The notes: generated by a model from the letters alone, not told the origin. A stretch of 64,000 nt of DNA from Nitrospiria bacterium (GCA_919902495.1 CAKKRC010000025.1:17687-81686); one strand, 5' to 3'; counted from the first letter of the stretch, positions 7,917 through 16,814 are shown. A program made the numbers and translations.

Positions 7917-8076
7917 TTTACCGCAGAGAACGCGGAGCACGCAGAAAAATCAATGATTACTTGAAGGTCCTGGTTTTTCAGTTGCCACTAACATAGCACT
8001 CGTCCCGTCTTTATTTCTTTACTATCCAATGCCTTTCCTCAGCGATCTCTGCGTCCTCTGCGGTGAAAAAAGGTTT
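7917..8076. repeat. CGCAGAG/CTCTGCG inverted-repeat element (copy 4)
   Basis: The left end ACCGCAGAGAACGCGGAGC and right end CTCTGCGTCCTCTGCGGTG face each other. It fills almost the whole gap between the Rieske stop and the cytochrome b6 start, and its inner sequence is related to the copy at 7046. Confidence 0.85.
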
Positions 8077-8079
8077 TGA

Positions 8080-8532
8080 TTAGACTTTGACGCCAACCAT
8101 GATCATGCCGTTCTTAATCTCCACCGGATATGACGTGAGCGGGTCCGGCGGCGGGCCATCGATGTTCCTGCCGGAAATATCATATTTCCCGCCATGGCAG
8201 GGGCAGACGAACTCTTTGGATTCCTTCCGGTAGTTCACCAGGCACCCGAGATGGCTGCAGACGGCGGACAGCACCGTGAGCTTCCCGGATGAGGAAACTA
8301 TGAAAACGCGGGCCTTCCGCTCCTTGCCGGACAGGTTGTAGACGAGCTCGGACTTTTTTACCCCGGAACGGGGCACCTCGTCCACGGGGACGAGCGGAAA
8401 CCAGGCAAGCTCCCGGTCCTGTCTGCCGGAAGGCACAAGGACCCTGATCCCCGCGAACAGGAAACCGAGGCCGAGCAGGCCAAACAGCCCGTACAGGGCT
8501 TTTGTAACGAACTCTCTGCGGGGGTATTCCAT
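8080..8532 (-). CDS. Rieske [2Fe-2S] protein of the bc complex
   Basis: 150 residues. The N-terminus YPRREF with a hydrophobic helix (residues 12-33) looks like a twin-arginine-type uncleaved anchor, as is usual for Rieske subunits. Cluster motifs are CSHLGC (C92, H94, disulfide C97) and CPCHGG (C110, disulfide C112, H113). The protein takes an electron from quinol at the b subunit and passes it to a periplasmic acceptor. It is the first gene of the Rieske-b6-subunit IV set. A near-consensus sigma-70 promoter ends only eight bases before the ATG, so the mRNA may be leaderless; no Shine-Dalgarno is visible. Confidence 0.93.
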   Translation of the reverse strand: MEYPRREFVTKALYGLFGLLGLGFLFAGIRVLVPSGRQDRELAWFPLVPVDEVPRSGVKKSELVYNLSGKERKARVFIVSSSGKLTVLSAVCSHLGCLVNYRKESKEFVCPCHGGKYDISGRNIDGPPPDPLTSYPVEIKNGMIMVGVKV

Positions 8533-8540
8533 GTGGGGGT

Positions 8541-8569
8541 ATAGTACGCCAGGGAGCGGGGGTTGTCAA
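8541..8569 (-). promoter_or_regulatory. Sigma-70-type promoter before the Rieske gene
   Basis: TTGACA (8569-8564), 17-base spacer, TACTAT (8546-8541) on the minus strand. The expected transcript start falls within two or three bases of the ATG at 8532. Almost the same sequence occurs at 9720-9748. Confidence 0.75.
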
Positions 8570-8689
8570 TCCGGGGGAGGAACAGGGAAAGCTGATGTCA
8601 AACCGCAAGACCAGGCCCTAATGCCTCTCGGGCAGGCCAACAAGTCATCAACTCAATCCTGACCCGCGACAGCACGCGAAGGCCTCTAT

Positions 8690-9646
8690 TCAGATCCGTC
8701 TCTCGTAATGGCAGGAGGGGCACCGCCAGGCCTTATCGTTCGGGAACCAGAACATTTTCTTACTGCAGACCGGACAGGTCTTTTTCCTGGACGATGGCTG
8801 GTCATCGGGCGGGGATTTCGGTGCGCTCATCGATTCGCTTTTCTCTTCGCTTGTACTCTGCACCGCATCCTCGGTTGCTTCTTCATGCGCGCAGGTATAG
8901 CACTGCCACTTTTTCTCAAGCTCAAGCAGGTTGAACCGCCCCCCGCACATGGGACATTTTCTCTCAAATTTCGTATCCACCGGCGGAGGAGCTGCCTGGC
9001 TCTCGATCTTCTGCTCGCCGCCTTCCTTCTTTCCGCCGGGAACATCGTTTTTCAGAGGATCCCTCTGCGGGATCGCCTGCGCTGCCGGAGCTTCAGCGGT
9101 AAATTCCTCCACCTTCTTTTTGATAGCGGTTACCTCCGCCTCAATATCCGCAAAGAGGTCCTTCATTGACTTCCCGGCGAGTTCCAGCTCCTTTTCCCGC
9201 GCCGCAATGCCGGTGAGGACCGTTTTTTCTTCGCTCTCAAGCTGCGTTATGCTTTCACGCAACTGCGCCATCTCGCCTTTCAGCTGCTGCGATCTGGCTT
9301 GCATACTATTGAGTTCGTCGCGCTGTCCGGGGAGCGTGGGCACCAGACCTTTCTCGAGCACCTTCAGTTCCTCAAGCTGACCGTTGACGGCCTTGACGAT
9401 CTCCTGCGGACCCAGCTTAAAGGTAGTGGACAGCGCCTGGAGAGCGGCTAGATAACGCTGTTTCTCGTCAGGAATGATCGCCCGGAACGATTCCAGGAGT
9501 CCACGGAGCCTTCCGTAAACGGTATCTTCACTTCCAATCGCTGTTTTTGCTTCCTCGCGGAGACGCTGGATCCTGGACGACGGATCTTCTCCTCCCGTCG
9601 ATCTCGCAAAGAGATCGGCAACTATCTCGGAAAGGTTCCTGCTCAT
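8690..9646 (-). CDS. Coiled-coil protein with two C-terminal zinc ribbons
   Basis: 318 residues, not a family I can name. Residues about 80-185 are predicted coiled coil (heptad-rich Q/E/L sequence). A Pro/Ala-rich linker follows. Two zinc ribbons end the protein: CPMCGG...CYTC (near 230-250) and CPVCSK...CPSC (last 25 residues). The start at 9646 has GAGGAG seven bases upstream. An in-frame extension to 9748 would begin within the promoter repeat. It lies upstream of the Rieske gene in the same direction, each with its own near-identical promoter. A role in binding nucleic acid or protein is possible but not shown. Confidence 0.75.
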   Translation of the reverse strand: MSRNLSEIVADLFARSTGGEDPSSRIQRLREEAKTAIGSEDTVYGRLRGLLESFRAIIPDEKQRYLAALQALSTTFKLGPQEIVKAVNGQLEELKVLEKGLVPTLPGQRDELNSMQARSQQLKGEMAQLRESITQLESEEKTVLTGIAAREKELELAGKSMKDLFADIEAEVTAIKKKVEEFTAEAPAAQAIPQRDPLKNDVPGGKKEGGEQKIESQAAPPPVDTKFERKCPMCGGRFNLLELEKKWQCYTCAHEEATEDAVQSTSEEKSESMSAPKSPPDDQPSSRKKTCPVCSKKMFWFPNDKAWRCPSCHYERRI

Positions 9647-9719
9647 GGTATTCTCCTCAGCGCCATCATATTCCCGTTCTTGTGAGCCCTGACATGTAAT
9701 ATACTTCGCCTTTTCTCTT

Positions 9720-9748
9720 ATAGTACGCCACGGGGCAGGGGTTGTCAA
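9720..9748 (-). promoter_or_regulatory. Sigma-70-type promoter before the zinc-ribbon gene
   Basis: TTGACA (9748-9743), 17-base spacer, TACTAT (9725-9720) on the minus strand, about 70 bases before the ATG at 9646. It is a near copy of the promoter at 8541-8569, and both share a further upstream word, GCTGATGTCAAACCGCA. Confidence 0.75.
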
Positions 9749-9876
9749 TCCGGGGTGGAACGGCGAAAAGACGGATGAAATGGCGGTAGTTGGCAGGTTC
9801 GGCTGATGTCAAACCGCAGGATGTGACCTGACTGATCTGAACAGGCACATACCGCGGGCTGTTCGCTCTCTTCGGC

Positions 9877-11742
9877 CTATAAATGACACACTCCGGACGT
9901 CACATCGCAGGTCGGCCGCTGCGTCGGGCAGACGTTTTGCGGCAGGCGGCAATCCGGAACGCATACGTCCGGTTCAACATCGGTGGCGCAGACCTTCCCG
10001 GTACCGCACACGGCGGTCCCGCAAACAACGCCTGATGCGGCGCTATCAAGAGCCAGGATCGCGTCACAGGCCGCGGGCGCGCACAGCGCGATCGATCCGA
10101 CCGTGAGCGGAACAGCCGACGCAGGGACATCGGCAACGGCCCCGTCGCTCAGCCTGGTGCTCCTGAGAGTCTCCGCCCCGAAGGTCGGCGACAGGTCCAC
10201 CGTGGCCGTCGAGGACGTTGCGCTGGCAAGCGCGAAGAGGTAGGTCGTCGGGCTCGCGGCGGAGTAGATGCCCGCCTTGAGAAGGAACACGTCCGCATCG
10301 GGAAAGGAAACGCGGGAGTCGAACCGGGCAAAGCGCAGGTATCGGTTGGCCGACTCAAGGTAGGGATAGACGCCGTAGTCTGTTGTTTCCGCCGGATAAT
10401 CGAACGAAGAAACGCCGGGATGTGCGGCTTCCCAAGCCTGATATTCGTTCCTTACGTCGATATAGGACGCGAACCGGGCGGGAGCGTTGCCGATGGCGGC
10501 ATTCGCCGTTGTCACGAACTCCTCGCTCAGCCAGGGAATAAGTTCCATGATCGCTGCCCGGGAATCCGAACCGACGTTCAGGTCCTGGGTATGGACGCCC
10601 CAGCCGAAGCTCCATACCTTCTGCGCCGCCGCCGTCCGGTTCCGTTCCTTCCAATTCGCATAGAGCTGCAGCAGCTCGGCCTTCTTCCCCGCTGCGGATC
10701 CGTCCTGCCAGATGCCCGCGTGCTCCCCGACCTGGCCGATGACCGCGCCCTGTGGTACTGTCATGAACGTCGTTGTCAGGTCCTCGGTGATCGCGGTCGC
10801 TCCCGGCCGGAAGGGATTCCAGGGGACATGGCTGAAATAGGCCGTCAGCGCCTGGTCTCCCCCGCCCTCCCGGATTGTGTAGCCGTATTCCTTCATCAAC
10901 TGGTTGTGGTCCGCAAGCTGCGCATGTGACTCGGCCGCTGTATTGACGGCCGCGATCGCCGCGGCGTCCGTGAGACCAAGGGCCAGGCCTATCGCGTTGT
11001 CCGTGAACTGCTTCCCACTCTCCCAGACCAGCCTGACATCGGCCGCCGCGGGGTTCGCATAAGCATTGGGGATGTCCGGCCAGTCGTGCGGGCCGCGGGA
11101 GTATTGCACATGCTGATGCGTACCGAGCATACCGCCGCTCGCCTGCAGGCGGGCGAGAAGCGGCAGGCACGTTGCCGCCTCGGAGGCATCGGTGCAGTAT
11201 TCGTAGCATTCGCCGACGGCAAGGAACGATACCTTGATACCATAGGGTTCGACGAAGTCCAGCAGCCAGGTCGCGTTGGCGACCTGCGTCCTGAAAAGGT
11301 CCCTGCGTGCGCCGTCGGCCGGCAGGAGCTGGCTCAGGGGATCGCAATGGAGGTCCATCGTGATATTGATCTGCGGCTGAGAGGCCGCCGCTCCCGCCAC
11401 GATTACGGCGAGGGTCGCGCTTCCGGACACGCCGCCTGATTTCGCCGTGATCGTCGCCGTGCCGGACCCGATCGGAGTTGCCAGCCCCGCGCTGTCGATC
11501 GTGGTGACCGATGCGTTCGACGACTTCCAGGTTGCGGACGACGTCAGGTCCCTGGTGCTGCTGTCCGAATAGGTCCCGGTAGCCGTGAACTGCTGGCTTG
11601 TCCCGACCGCAACGCTCGGGTTCGCAGGTGAGAGCGCGATCGAAACAAGGGTCCGGGACAGCGGGGTCTCACCGCCGCTCGTACAGCCCGTCACCGACGG
11701 GACAAGTGCAATAAGTGCAAAGATGAACGTACGCCAGATCAT
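9877..11742 (-). CDS. Lipoprotein with BIG2-type Ig domain and putative deacetylase-like domain
   Basis: 621 residues. Start MIWRTFIFALIALVPSVTGC gives a type II signal peptide with the lipobox cysteine at residue 20. Residues about 30-115 form a bacterial Ig-like (BIG2) domain (IALSPANPSVAVGTSQQFTA). A large domain follows (DLHCD near 130, then FLAVGE and GTHQHVQYSRGPHDW). It resembles the NodB/polysaccharide deacetylase fold, with possible metal histidines, but the standard motifs are not exact. The last 50 residues are cysteine-rich. The start at 11742 has AGGAGG eight bases upstream. Probably cell-surface; substrate unknown. Confidence 0.75.
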   Translation of the reverse strand: MIWRTFIFALIALVPSVTGCTSGGETPLSRTLVSIALSPANPSVAVGTSQQFTATGTYSDSSTRDLTSSATWKSSNASVTTIDSAGLATPIGSGTATITAKSGGVSGSATLAVIVAGAAASQPQINITMDLHCDPLSQLLPADGARRDLFRTQVANATWLLDFVEPYGIKVSFLAVGECYEYCTDASEAATCLPLLARLQASGGMLGTHQHVQYSRGPHDWPDIPNAYANPAAADVRLVWESGKQFTDNAIGLALGLTDAAAIAAVNTAAESHAQLADHNQLMKEYGYTIREGGGDQALTAYFSHVPWNPFRPGATAITEDLTTTFMTVPQGAVIGQVGEHAGIWQDGSAAGKKAELLQLYANWKERNRTAAAQKVWSFGWGVHTQDLNVGSDSRAAIMELIPWLSEEFVTTANAAIGNAPARFASYIDVRNEYQAWEAAHPGVSSFDYPAETTDYGVYPYLESANRYLRFARFDSRVSFPDADVFLLKAGIYSAASPTTYLFALASATSSTATVDLSPTFGAETLRSTRLSDGAVADVPASAVPLTVGSIALCAPAACDAILALDSAASGVVCGTAVCGTGKVCATDVEPDVCVPDCRLPQNVCPTQRPTCDVTSGVCHL

Positions 11743-12057
11743 TGCGGCATCCTCCTGAACAGCACTGTGAGCAATCCGCTGAGCGGGAAACGAACATTCC
11801 TTCGGCAACGACGGATCCTCATGGACGCGCCGCGCTGTTGAAGAGACACGTTTTCCGGAAAAAGGTTGAACAATGGAGAGGACATCAGGATGTGAATATT
11901 TGTGACACCAGAGGCCATGGAACCTCGCGAGAGAATGATATTGCACCCGTTGCGTTAAGGGTCATAACTATACTGTTTCAAGCCCTGGCCCAAACTGTCC
12001 TGCGCAAAATGATACCGGACTTCAAAATACAGGACGTGACCCCGGAGAGTTCAAAAC

Positions 12058-12089
12058 GAACGCCCGGCAGCTTAAACTACCGGGCGTTC
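12058..12089 (-). terminator. Hairpin terminator after the glycine-rich lipoprotein gene
   Basis: GAACGCCCGG and CCGGGCGTTC pair perfectly over ten bases around a 12-base loop. On the minus strand GTTTTG follows. It lies about 55 bases past the stop at 12144. I see nothing else in the remaining gap to 11743. Confidence 0.65.
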
Positions 12090-12143
12090 AGCATCCATTT
12101 CATCAATTGCAATTCCAGAGCGTATGGTTTCTGCTGCCGGAGT

Positions 12144-14492
12144 TCAATTGGTCGCCAATAGAGACCCGGCAAAGCCGCTTTGTCCTGCGTTACCGAAAGT
12201 GTATCTTGATCCGCCTGCGCCCCCACTACCCGCAGTACCACCCTGGTAGTTGACGGTACCTGCGGTTACCCCAGTGGTGGTGCCGGACTTGTAAATGCCG
12301 TACACCGAACCGCCTGCTCCGCCGCCGCCGCCGCCGCTTTCACCGCCCCTTCCGCCAAATCCTCCATCGCCGCCCGCCGCAGAATCACCAGAAGCCAGCC
12401 CCCCTGTCCCGCCGATTCCCCCGGGCTGTCCATTGCCGCCCCTCCCGCCGTACGCGCCTGTGCCGCCTATTCCTCTCGTAATATTCGTATTGCTCACCGT
12501 AACATATGATGCTGAATTATGGACAAAGACGCCGAAACTGGCGCCGCCGCCGCCGCCGCCTGTTCCGCCGGCAGACGATCTCGCTCCGCCTGCGCCGCCG
12601 CCTCCGCCGCCCGCGCCATAGCTGTCCGTGCCAATATCACATCCTCCGCTTCCGCCTCCACCGCCGCCGCCGCGGCCATTTGCTCCGACGCCGCCGTTTG
12701 TGCCGGAAGCCGGGACCCAGAGACCGCTGCTAATTGATCCGCCGCTGCCGCCTGCGCCGCTTGATCCGGGGAACCCGGAACCACCATCGGATCCTCGCTG
12801 GCCCGCAAGGCAAACACCGCCGCCTAAACCACCGGAGCCGCCGTTGCCAAGGCCAATGCTCCCAGGTGAACCCGCGGTTGCGTCATAGTTGTTACTTAAA
12901 CCACCGGGGCAAGCCGTATCCATCGTACCGCCATTCCCGCCGCTGCCTCCTGCATTGAGACCACTCCCTGTCCCTCCGGCTCCGCCTGTGCCAAAGCTCG
13001 TATCGTTACAGGTCGTAGCGAATTGACTGGCATCTCCACCCGGATTTCCGGCGCCGGCGTACGTTTGGCTTGCATCTATTCCGTCTGTGCTATTGGAACC
13101 GTTCGCCCCGTTCCCGGCAAAGATTTCCAGCGACTGCAGGTTGACCGATGCAGCCGCGTTCAGGACCCGGACCGCGTAGGAACTTTCCGAAGGCACGGTC
13201 GCAGTCACTCCGTCCACGCGTACCGTCGCGACGGTCACCACCTGCGTGTTGTTCTGGATGATCAGGGAGCCGCTGCTTGAAGCGCCGACAATGCGGGTCG
13301 CCGTGGATACGACGTCTGCGGCCGTCCAATTGGTATCGTAGCTTCCTTTCAGGGTCTTCCCGTCCGGCATCGTGACCGTTTCATTGAACGTGCCGCCCTG
13401 AGCATGCACTTCGGGGAATCCTGTTTTTGCCAGGGCCGCGGTGATCGTCTTAAGCGGCGCGGACTTCTGGCCGGAGTCCGAATCGTTCCCCGTCGTCGTG
13501 ACAAAGATGATGCCCGCATCGTAGGTCAGGTTCAGCGTCGTCAGGGGATTCCCCAGCGTGTCGCTGGCATCGATGGTCAGGGTCTTTGCCCCACCGACAG
13601 ACCACGTTGCGGCCGGGCTGATGGTAAGGGTATCGTCCGTCAGCGTTGTCGTGCTCCACGCAGGAGCCCCGGACGCTGCTGCAAGCGTTCCTCCGGTGAC
13701 CAGCGTTGCGGTATTCATCGCTTTGGAGAACGTGACCACGATCGCCTCGTTCGTTGCGAGCGAACTGCCGTTGGCGGGCGACACCGCCGCCGAGACGAGC
13801 GACGTGTCCACAAAATAGGACAGGTTGACGGCCGGGACCGCGTTCCCCGCAAGGTCGGTCACATTGATCGTCAGCGTCCTGCCGCTCCCGCCCGTCCAGG
13901 CGGTTGCCGGTCCGATAGTGAGTGTGTCATTGGTGTTCGTCGTCGTCGACCAGACGCCGCCGTCATGCTGTGAAGCCATGGACCCGGTGAGGACCAGCGA
14001 ATTCGTGTCCATGGTCTCACTGAAGGTAATGATGATCTGGCCATATTTGTCGATGGTGGCCGAGCTCGATGAAACCAGGGATGTCGGCGCGGCAAAATCA
14101 AAGGAATAGGTCATGGTCAGACGGGAAAGAGGGTTCCCGGCAAGGTCCGTGGCATCGATCGTAAGCGTCTTTGCGCCGCCGCCCGCCCAGGCCGTCAGGG
14201 GCGCGATCGTGATCCGGTCATCCGAACTGCTCGCGGTCGACCAGGTCCCGGCGTCGGCCTCTGCCTGCAGAGAGCCGCCGATGACAAGCGACGTCTTCTT
14301 CATGCTCTCGGAAAAGGTTATCTGGATCTGCTTCGATCCATTTATCGGCGATCCCGATGCCGGAGAGACCAGGGCGGTGGGCACGGTCGTATCGGGTGCG
14401 GGTGCGCTCGCGGCCCCCCCGCCGCCGCTGCATGAGTTCACCAGAAGTGCCGAAAGAAACGCCAAACACAAAACAGTCAAGCGCTTGTTCAT
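12144..14492 (-). CDS. Large lipoprotein: three Ig-like domains, DUF1565-like region, glycine-rich tail
   Basis: 782 residues with lipoprotein signal (LLVNSC). Three Big_5-type Ig-like repeats occupy about residues 35-325; each carries a variant of VVTFSKAMNTATLV and ends near DLAGNPL. Next is a DUF1565-like stretch (TTGNDSDSGQKSAPLKTI). The last 300 residues are mostly Gly, Ser and Ala in GGSGG-type runs, like PE_PGRS or collagen-like surface proteins. AAGGAGG precedes the start at 14492. It is probably an exposed adhesin or matrix component. The repetitive tail makes assembly error possible, but the frame is intact throughout. Confidence 0.8.
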   Translation of the reverse strand: MNKRLTVLCLAFLSALLVNSCSGGGGAASAPAPDTTVPTALVSPASGSPINGSKQIQITFSESMKKTSLVIGGSLQAEADAGTWSTASSSDDRITIAPLTAWAGGGAKTLTIDATDLAGNPLSRLTMTYSFDFAAPTSLVSSSSATIDKYGQIIITFSETMDTNSLVLTGSMASQHDGGVWSTTTNTNDTLTIGPATAWTGGSGRTLTINVTDLAGNAVPAVNLSYFVDTSLVSAAVSPANGSSLATNEAIVVTFSKAMNTATLVTGGTLAAASGAPAWSTTTLTDDTLTISPAATWSVGGAKTLTIDASDTLGNPLTTLNLTYDAGIIFVTTTGNDSDSGQKSAPLKTITAALAKTGFPEVHAQGGTFNETVTMPDGKTLKGSYDTNWTAADVVSTATRIVGASSSGSLIIQNNTQVVTVATVRVDGVTATVPSESSYAVRVLNAAASVNLQSLEIFAGNGANGSNSTDGIDASQTYAGAGNPGGDASQFATTCNDTSFGTGGAGGTGSGLNAGGSGGNGGTMDTACPGGLSNNYDATAGSPGSIGLGNGGSGGLGGGVCLAGQRGSDGGSGFPGSSGAGGSGGSISSGLWVPASGTNGGVGANGRGGGGGGGSGGCDIGTDSYGAGGGGGGAGGARSSAGGTGGGGGGASFGVFVHNSASYVTVSNTNITRGIGGTGAYGGRGGNGQPGGIGGTGGLASGDSAAGGDGGFGGRGGESGGGGGGAGGSVYGIYKSGTTTGVTAGTVNYQGGTAGSGGAGGSRYTFGNAGQSGFAGSLLATN

Positions 14493-14721
14493 GTCATCCT
14501 CCTTAGGATGTAAAGCTGTTGATGCATCGGGTTTGATCGTGGGTGGGTGTACGCTGATGAGGATCGCATTATGAATGGAGCAAGCGGTGAAGTCAAGATT
14601 TCTGATGGGGTATTTTCGGGGTATTGCCGCGCGGGCCGAAAAATGAGCGTTTACATAAAATCATAATTTGAGGAGGCTCGCGTCAGGGATCAGCAGAGCA
14701 AGGAGCCTCGCGGATGGCAAT

Positions 14722-14745
14722 ATATCAGGTTATCATGTCTGACCC
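14722..14745. repeat. ATATCAGGTTATCATGTCTGACCC direct repeat (copy 1)
   Basis: 24-base word repeated exactly at 15072-15095. It forms the 3' end of the AbrB-like gene. Shorter related words (ATGTCTGACCCC) occur near 47690, at the edge of the AT-rich island. Confidence 0.8.
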
Positions 14746-14903
14746 TCTACCGTCCTCAGAAGGGACTCCGCGGGTTTGATCACGAACGTATTATTTTCCT
14801 GCTCGAAAACGACCACGCCGCCCTCCCGAAGATGCAGGATATCCCGCACTTTCTTGGGAAGCGTGATCTGGCCTTTCGATGTTATCTTCGCGGTAACGGT
14901 CAT
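14733..14903 (-). CDS. AbrB/MazE-type swapped-hairpin protein, no toxin partner
   Basis: 56 residues (MTVTAKITSKGQITLPKKV...). The ITSKGQITLPKKVRDIL core is the SpoVT-AbrB DNA-binding hairpin seen in VapB/MazE antitoxins. GGAGAAGG precedes the ATG at 14903. No PIN or MazF toxin gene follows. Instead the last codons (EGQT and the stop) lie inside the dispersed word found again at 15072-15095. The original 3' end, and perhaps a toxin gene, may have been lost to that repeat. Confidence 0.75.
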   Translation of the reverse strand: MTVTAKITSKGQITLPKKVRDILHLREGGVVVFEQENNTFVIKPAESLLRTVEGQT

Positions 14904-15071
14904 ATCCCTTCTCCTTACCTGGTGTGTGTCTCCTTACTTTATTTTAACCAATGACCGGAAAATTATCAAGCGAATATCAGGGACCGGGATGGCTAATCAA
15001 TTGGAGGAATACGGCATGAGGAGTATGCGTTGAGTTGAGCAAAACAAGAAGGTGGGGAGGTTTCAGGAGAA

Positions 15072-15246
15072 ATATCAGGTTATCATGTCTGACCCCGAAA
15101 GGTCCCGAAAGGTCCTTGGTACTAGTGAAGTACCCCGCAGCAGAGCTGCGGGGCATCAAATTCGCAACCTTAAAACACATCGAAACCAAAAACTAATCCC
15201 GACTTCGTCAGGATGTCCTTTTCATCCCAGCAGCAGAGCTGCTGGG
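15072..15246. repeat. Direct repeat copy 2 plus two hairpins with identical CAGAG loops
   Basis: 15072-15095 repeats the 24-base word of 14722. Hairpins at 15133-15153 (CCCCGCAG-CAGAG-CTGCGGGG) and 15226-15246 (CCCAGCAG-CAGAG-CTGCTGGG) share the loop and stem length. No gene is visible between 14904 and 15435. Confidence 0.75.
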
Positions 15247-15435
15247 TATTTCAGGACGCTTTTATAAAATCATTTATCTCTTTTTCCAGTGCCGCCATTT
15301 TGTCACGTATAACACTCTTTAATTCCCTCCCGTCACGGGTACCTGGAAACCTCATGCTTTACCCATATATAACGTTGTTTCTATCTATGCTTTCCGCACT
15401 AATGACCTGGACATGTCGTAACAGCGCCAACGGAA

Positions 15436-16008
15436 TCATTTCCGGTAGTATCGATAGCACTCCCTCTCAAGCCACTCCTTATTCTTATTCACAACCTGAG
15501 CGAGATCGTTTTCTTTTGTTAAAATATAGGGACAGGCAACAAGTTGTTTCCTGCCCTTATCATAGCCCAGCCAGTAGCCTTTCAGAAATCCCAGTTTTGG
15601 ATCACCCTCAAGAACGCCGGTTCCTACCCCTTTTATCTCGGGGTCGCTATGCTCATACCTCATGACGAGCATCGAATTCTTATATACTCCCGAGTACGTC
15701 CAATCTCGTACTTTTCCGAGCGCCGATGTTTTCACCATTCCGCTGATGTGCGAACCGCGTTCTTTGAATAACACAAACTCGCTGCTGATCATTTCTTTCT
15801 TAGTGGTACTGTCGTATTCCCTGAAAACACCGTTCCACTCTCCGACGATCGCCGATGGCTGCTTCAATCCGGCTATCTCGACAAATACCGGATAGAGCCT
15901 GTCAATGTTGGTAATGAGAGCGCCCAGCAATCCGATGACAGCGAGAATTATCTTGGCAAGCCAAGGTCCTTTCTTCTCATCAGACTGCTGATCTTTCTTA
16001 TTATTCAT
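15436..16008 (-). CDS. Hypothetical membrane-anchored protein
   Basis: 190 residues, not recognised. A charged N-terminus is followed by one transmembrane helix (about residues 18-38, IILAVIGLLGALITNI). The rest is a soluble domain beginning with a VGEWNGVFREYD strand, which resembles small beta-barrel ligand-binding domains in general pattern only. The start at 16008 has GGGAGGG upstream and the helix follows it. The frame extends upstream, but that part has low coding character. Confidence 0.6.
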   Translation of the reverse strand: MNNKKDQQSDEKKGPWLAKIILAVIGLLGALITNIDRLYPVFVEIAGLKQPSAIVGEWNGVFREYDSTTKKEMISSEFVLFKERGSHISGMVKTSALGKVRDWTYSGVYKNSMLVMRYEHSDPEIKGVGTGVLEGDPKLGFLKGYWLGYDKGRKQLVACPYILTKENDLAQVVNKNKEWLERECYRYYRK

Positions 16009-16304
16009 GTTCCCTCCCGAAGTTGCGTGCCATTTGATGTCAAGGACACTTTGGGGCAATTGTTTAGGACGGTCTGAGGTCAGACATGATTTCCTCTTAT
16101 GTTTCCAAAACTTCGGGGGCGTCAGAAGTGGAGGGGCGTGATGGGAAAGCCGGGCAATCCCCCGATGGCGTGAGACGAGGATATTCCAAAATAGTGCAGG
16201 AGTCAAGAAAACAAGGGCATGGGACAGGGCGAGGCCGACACGGGGACACGTAGACGCGGGGACAATAAAAAAAATGGGTCATGGGTCAGGGGTCAGGTTG
16301 AGCA

Positions 16305-16814
16305 TCAATACGCCACCATAACCGCCGCCCTTTCGAACATCTCCACCATTTTCTCGATGGCGACGGGCGTCACAGCGTGATCGAACCGGTCCCCCCCGAT
16401 ATTCCTGAGGTCCATGGCGACCTTGTTGGCAAAGAGTTCCACCCCCCTCCCTTTCAGGAAGCGGAGAAAGTCCCCATAATTGCCGGGAATGTTCGCCGGG
16501 GGGACGCCGAGCCGGGCTGAGAGCGACCTGAGCTCCTCCTCCGGCAGCGGTGTCTTGTCCAGAGGCGTCGTGTGCCCGCCGTACCAGTGGCCGATCTTGA
16601 TCGCCTGGACGCCTTCGTCATCGAACAGGATGATCACCTTGTAGCCCTGCAGCAGCGCGGCCACGGCAACATGCGGCATGACGACGGTCCGGGAGTCGTG
16701 TTTGTTCATGGCGTTCTTCACGTGGATAAGGAAGGTCTTCGGCGTATCGGACCCGGCAAACGCCGCCGACGGCAAGAACATCAGGATAAGGACCACCAAT
16801 AGCGCGCGTCTCAT
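16305..16814 (-). CDS. Exported DsrE-family-like protein
   Basis: 169 residues with a cleavable signal peptide (MRRALLVVLILMFLPSAAFA). The mature part has the alternating alpha/beta pattern of DsrE/DsrF-like proteins (TFLIHVKNAM; AVAALLQGYKVIILFDDEGV). It contains no cysteine, so it cannot carry sulfur the way DsrE or TusD do and may be a partner or scaffold. It is the third gene of an operon after two UGA-containing rhodaneses, which supports a role in periplasmic sulfur or selenium handling. That role is an inference. Confidence 0.75.
   Translation of the reverse strand: MRRALLVVLILMFLPSAAFAGSDTPKTFLIHVKNAMNKHDSRTVVMPHVAVAALLQGYKVIILFDDEGVQAIKIGHWYGGHTTPLDKTPLPEEELRSLSARLGVPPANIPGNYGDFLRFLKGRGVELFANKVAMDLRNIGGDRFDHAVTPVAIEKMVEMFERAAVMVAY

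Noticed and set aside
12295-12888. Long proline- or arginine-rich frames on the plus strand
   Set aside because: They are antisense shadows of the glycine-rich tail of the lipoprotein at 12144-14492; GGC/GCC-type codons give long open frames in every phase.
15072-15262. Possible CRISPR array or direct-repeat array
   Set aside because: Only two hairpins and one repeated word, with no regular spacers; no cas genes in the window.
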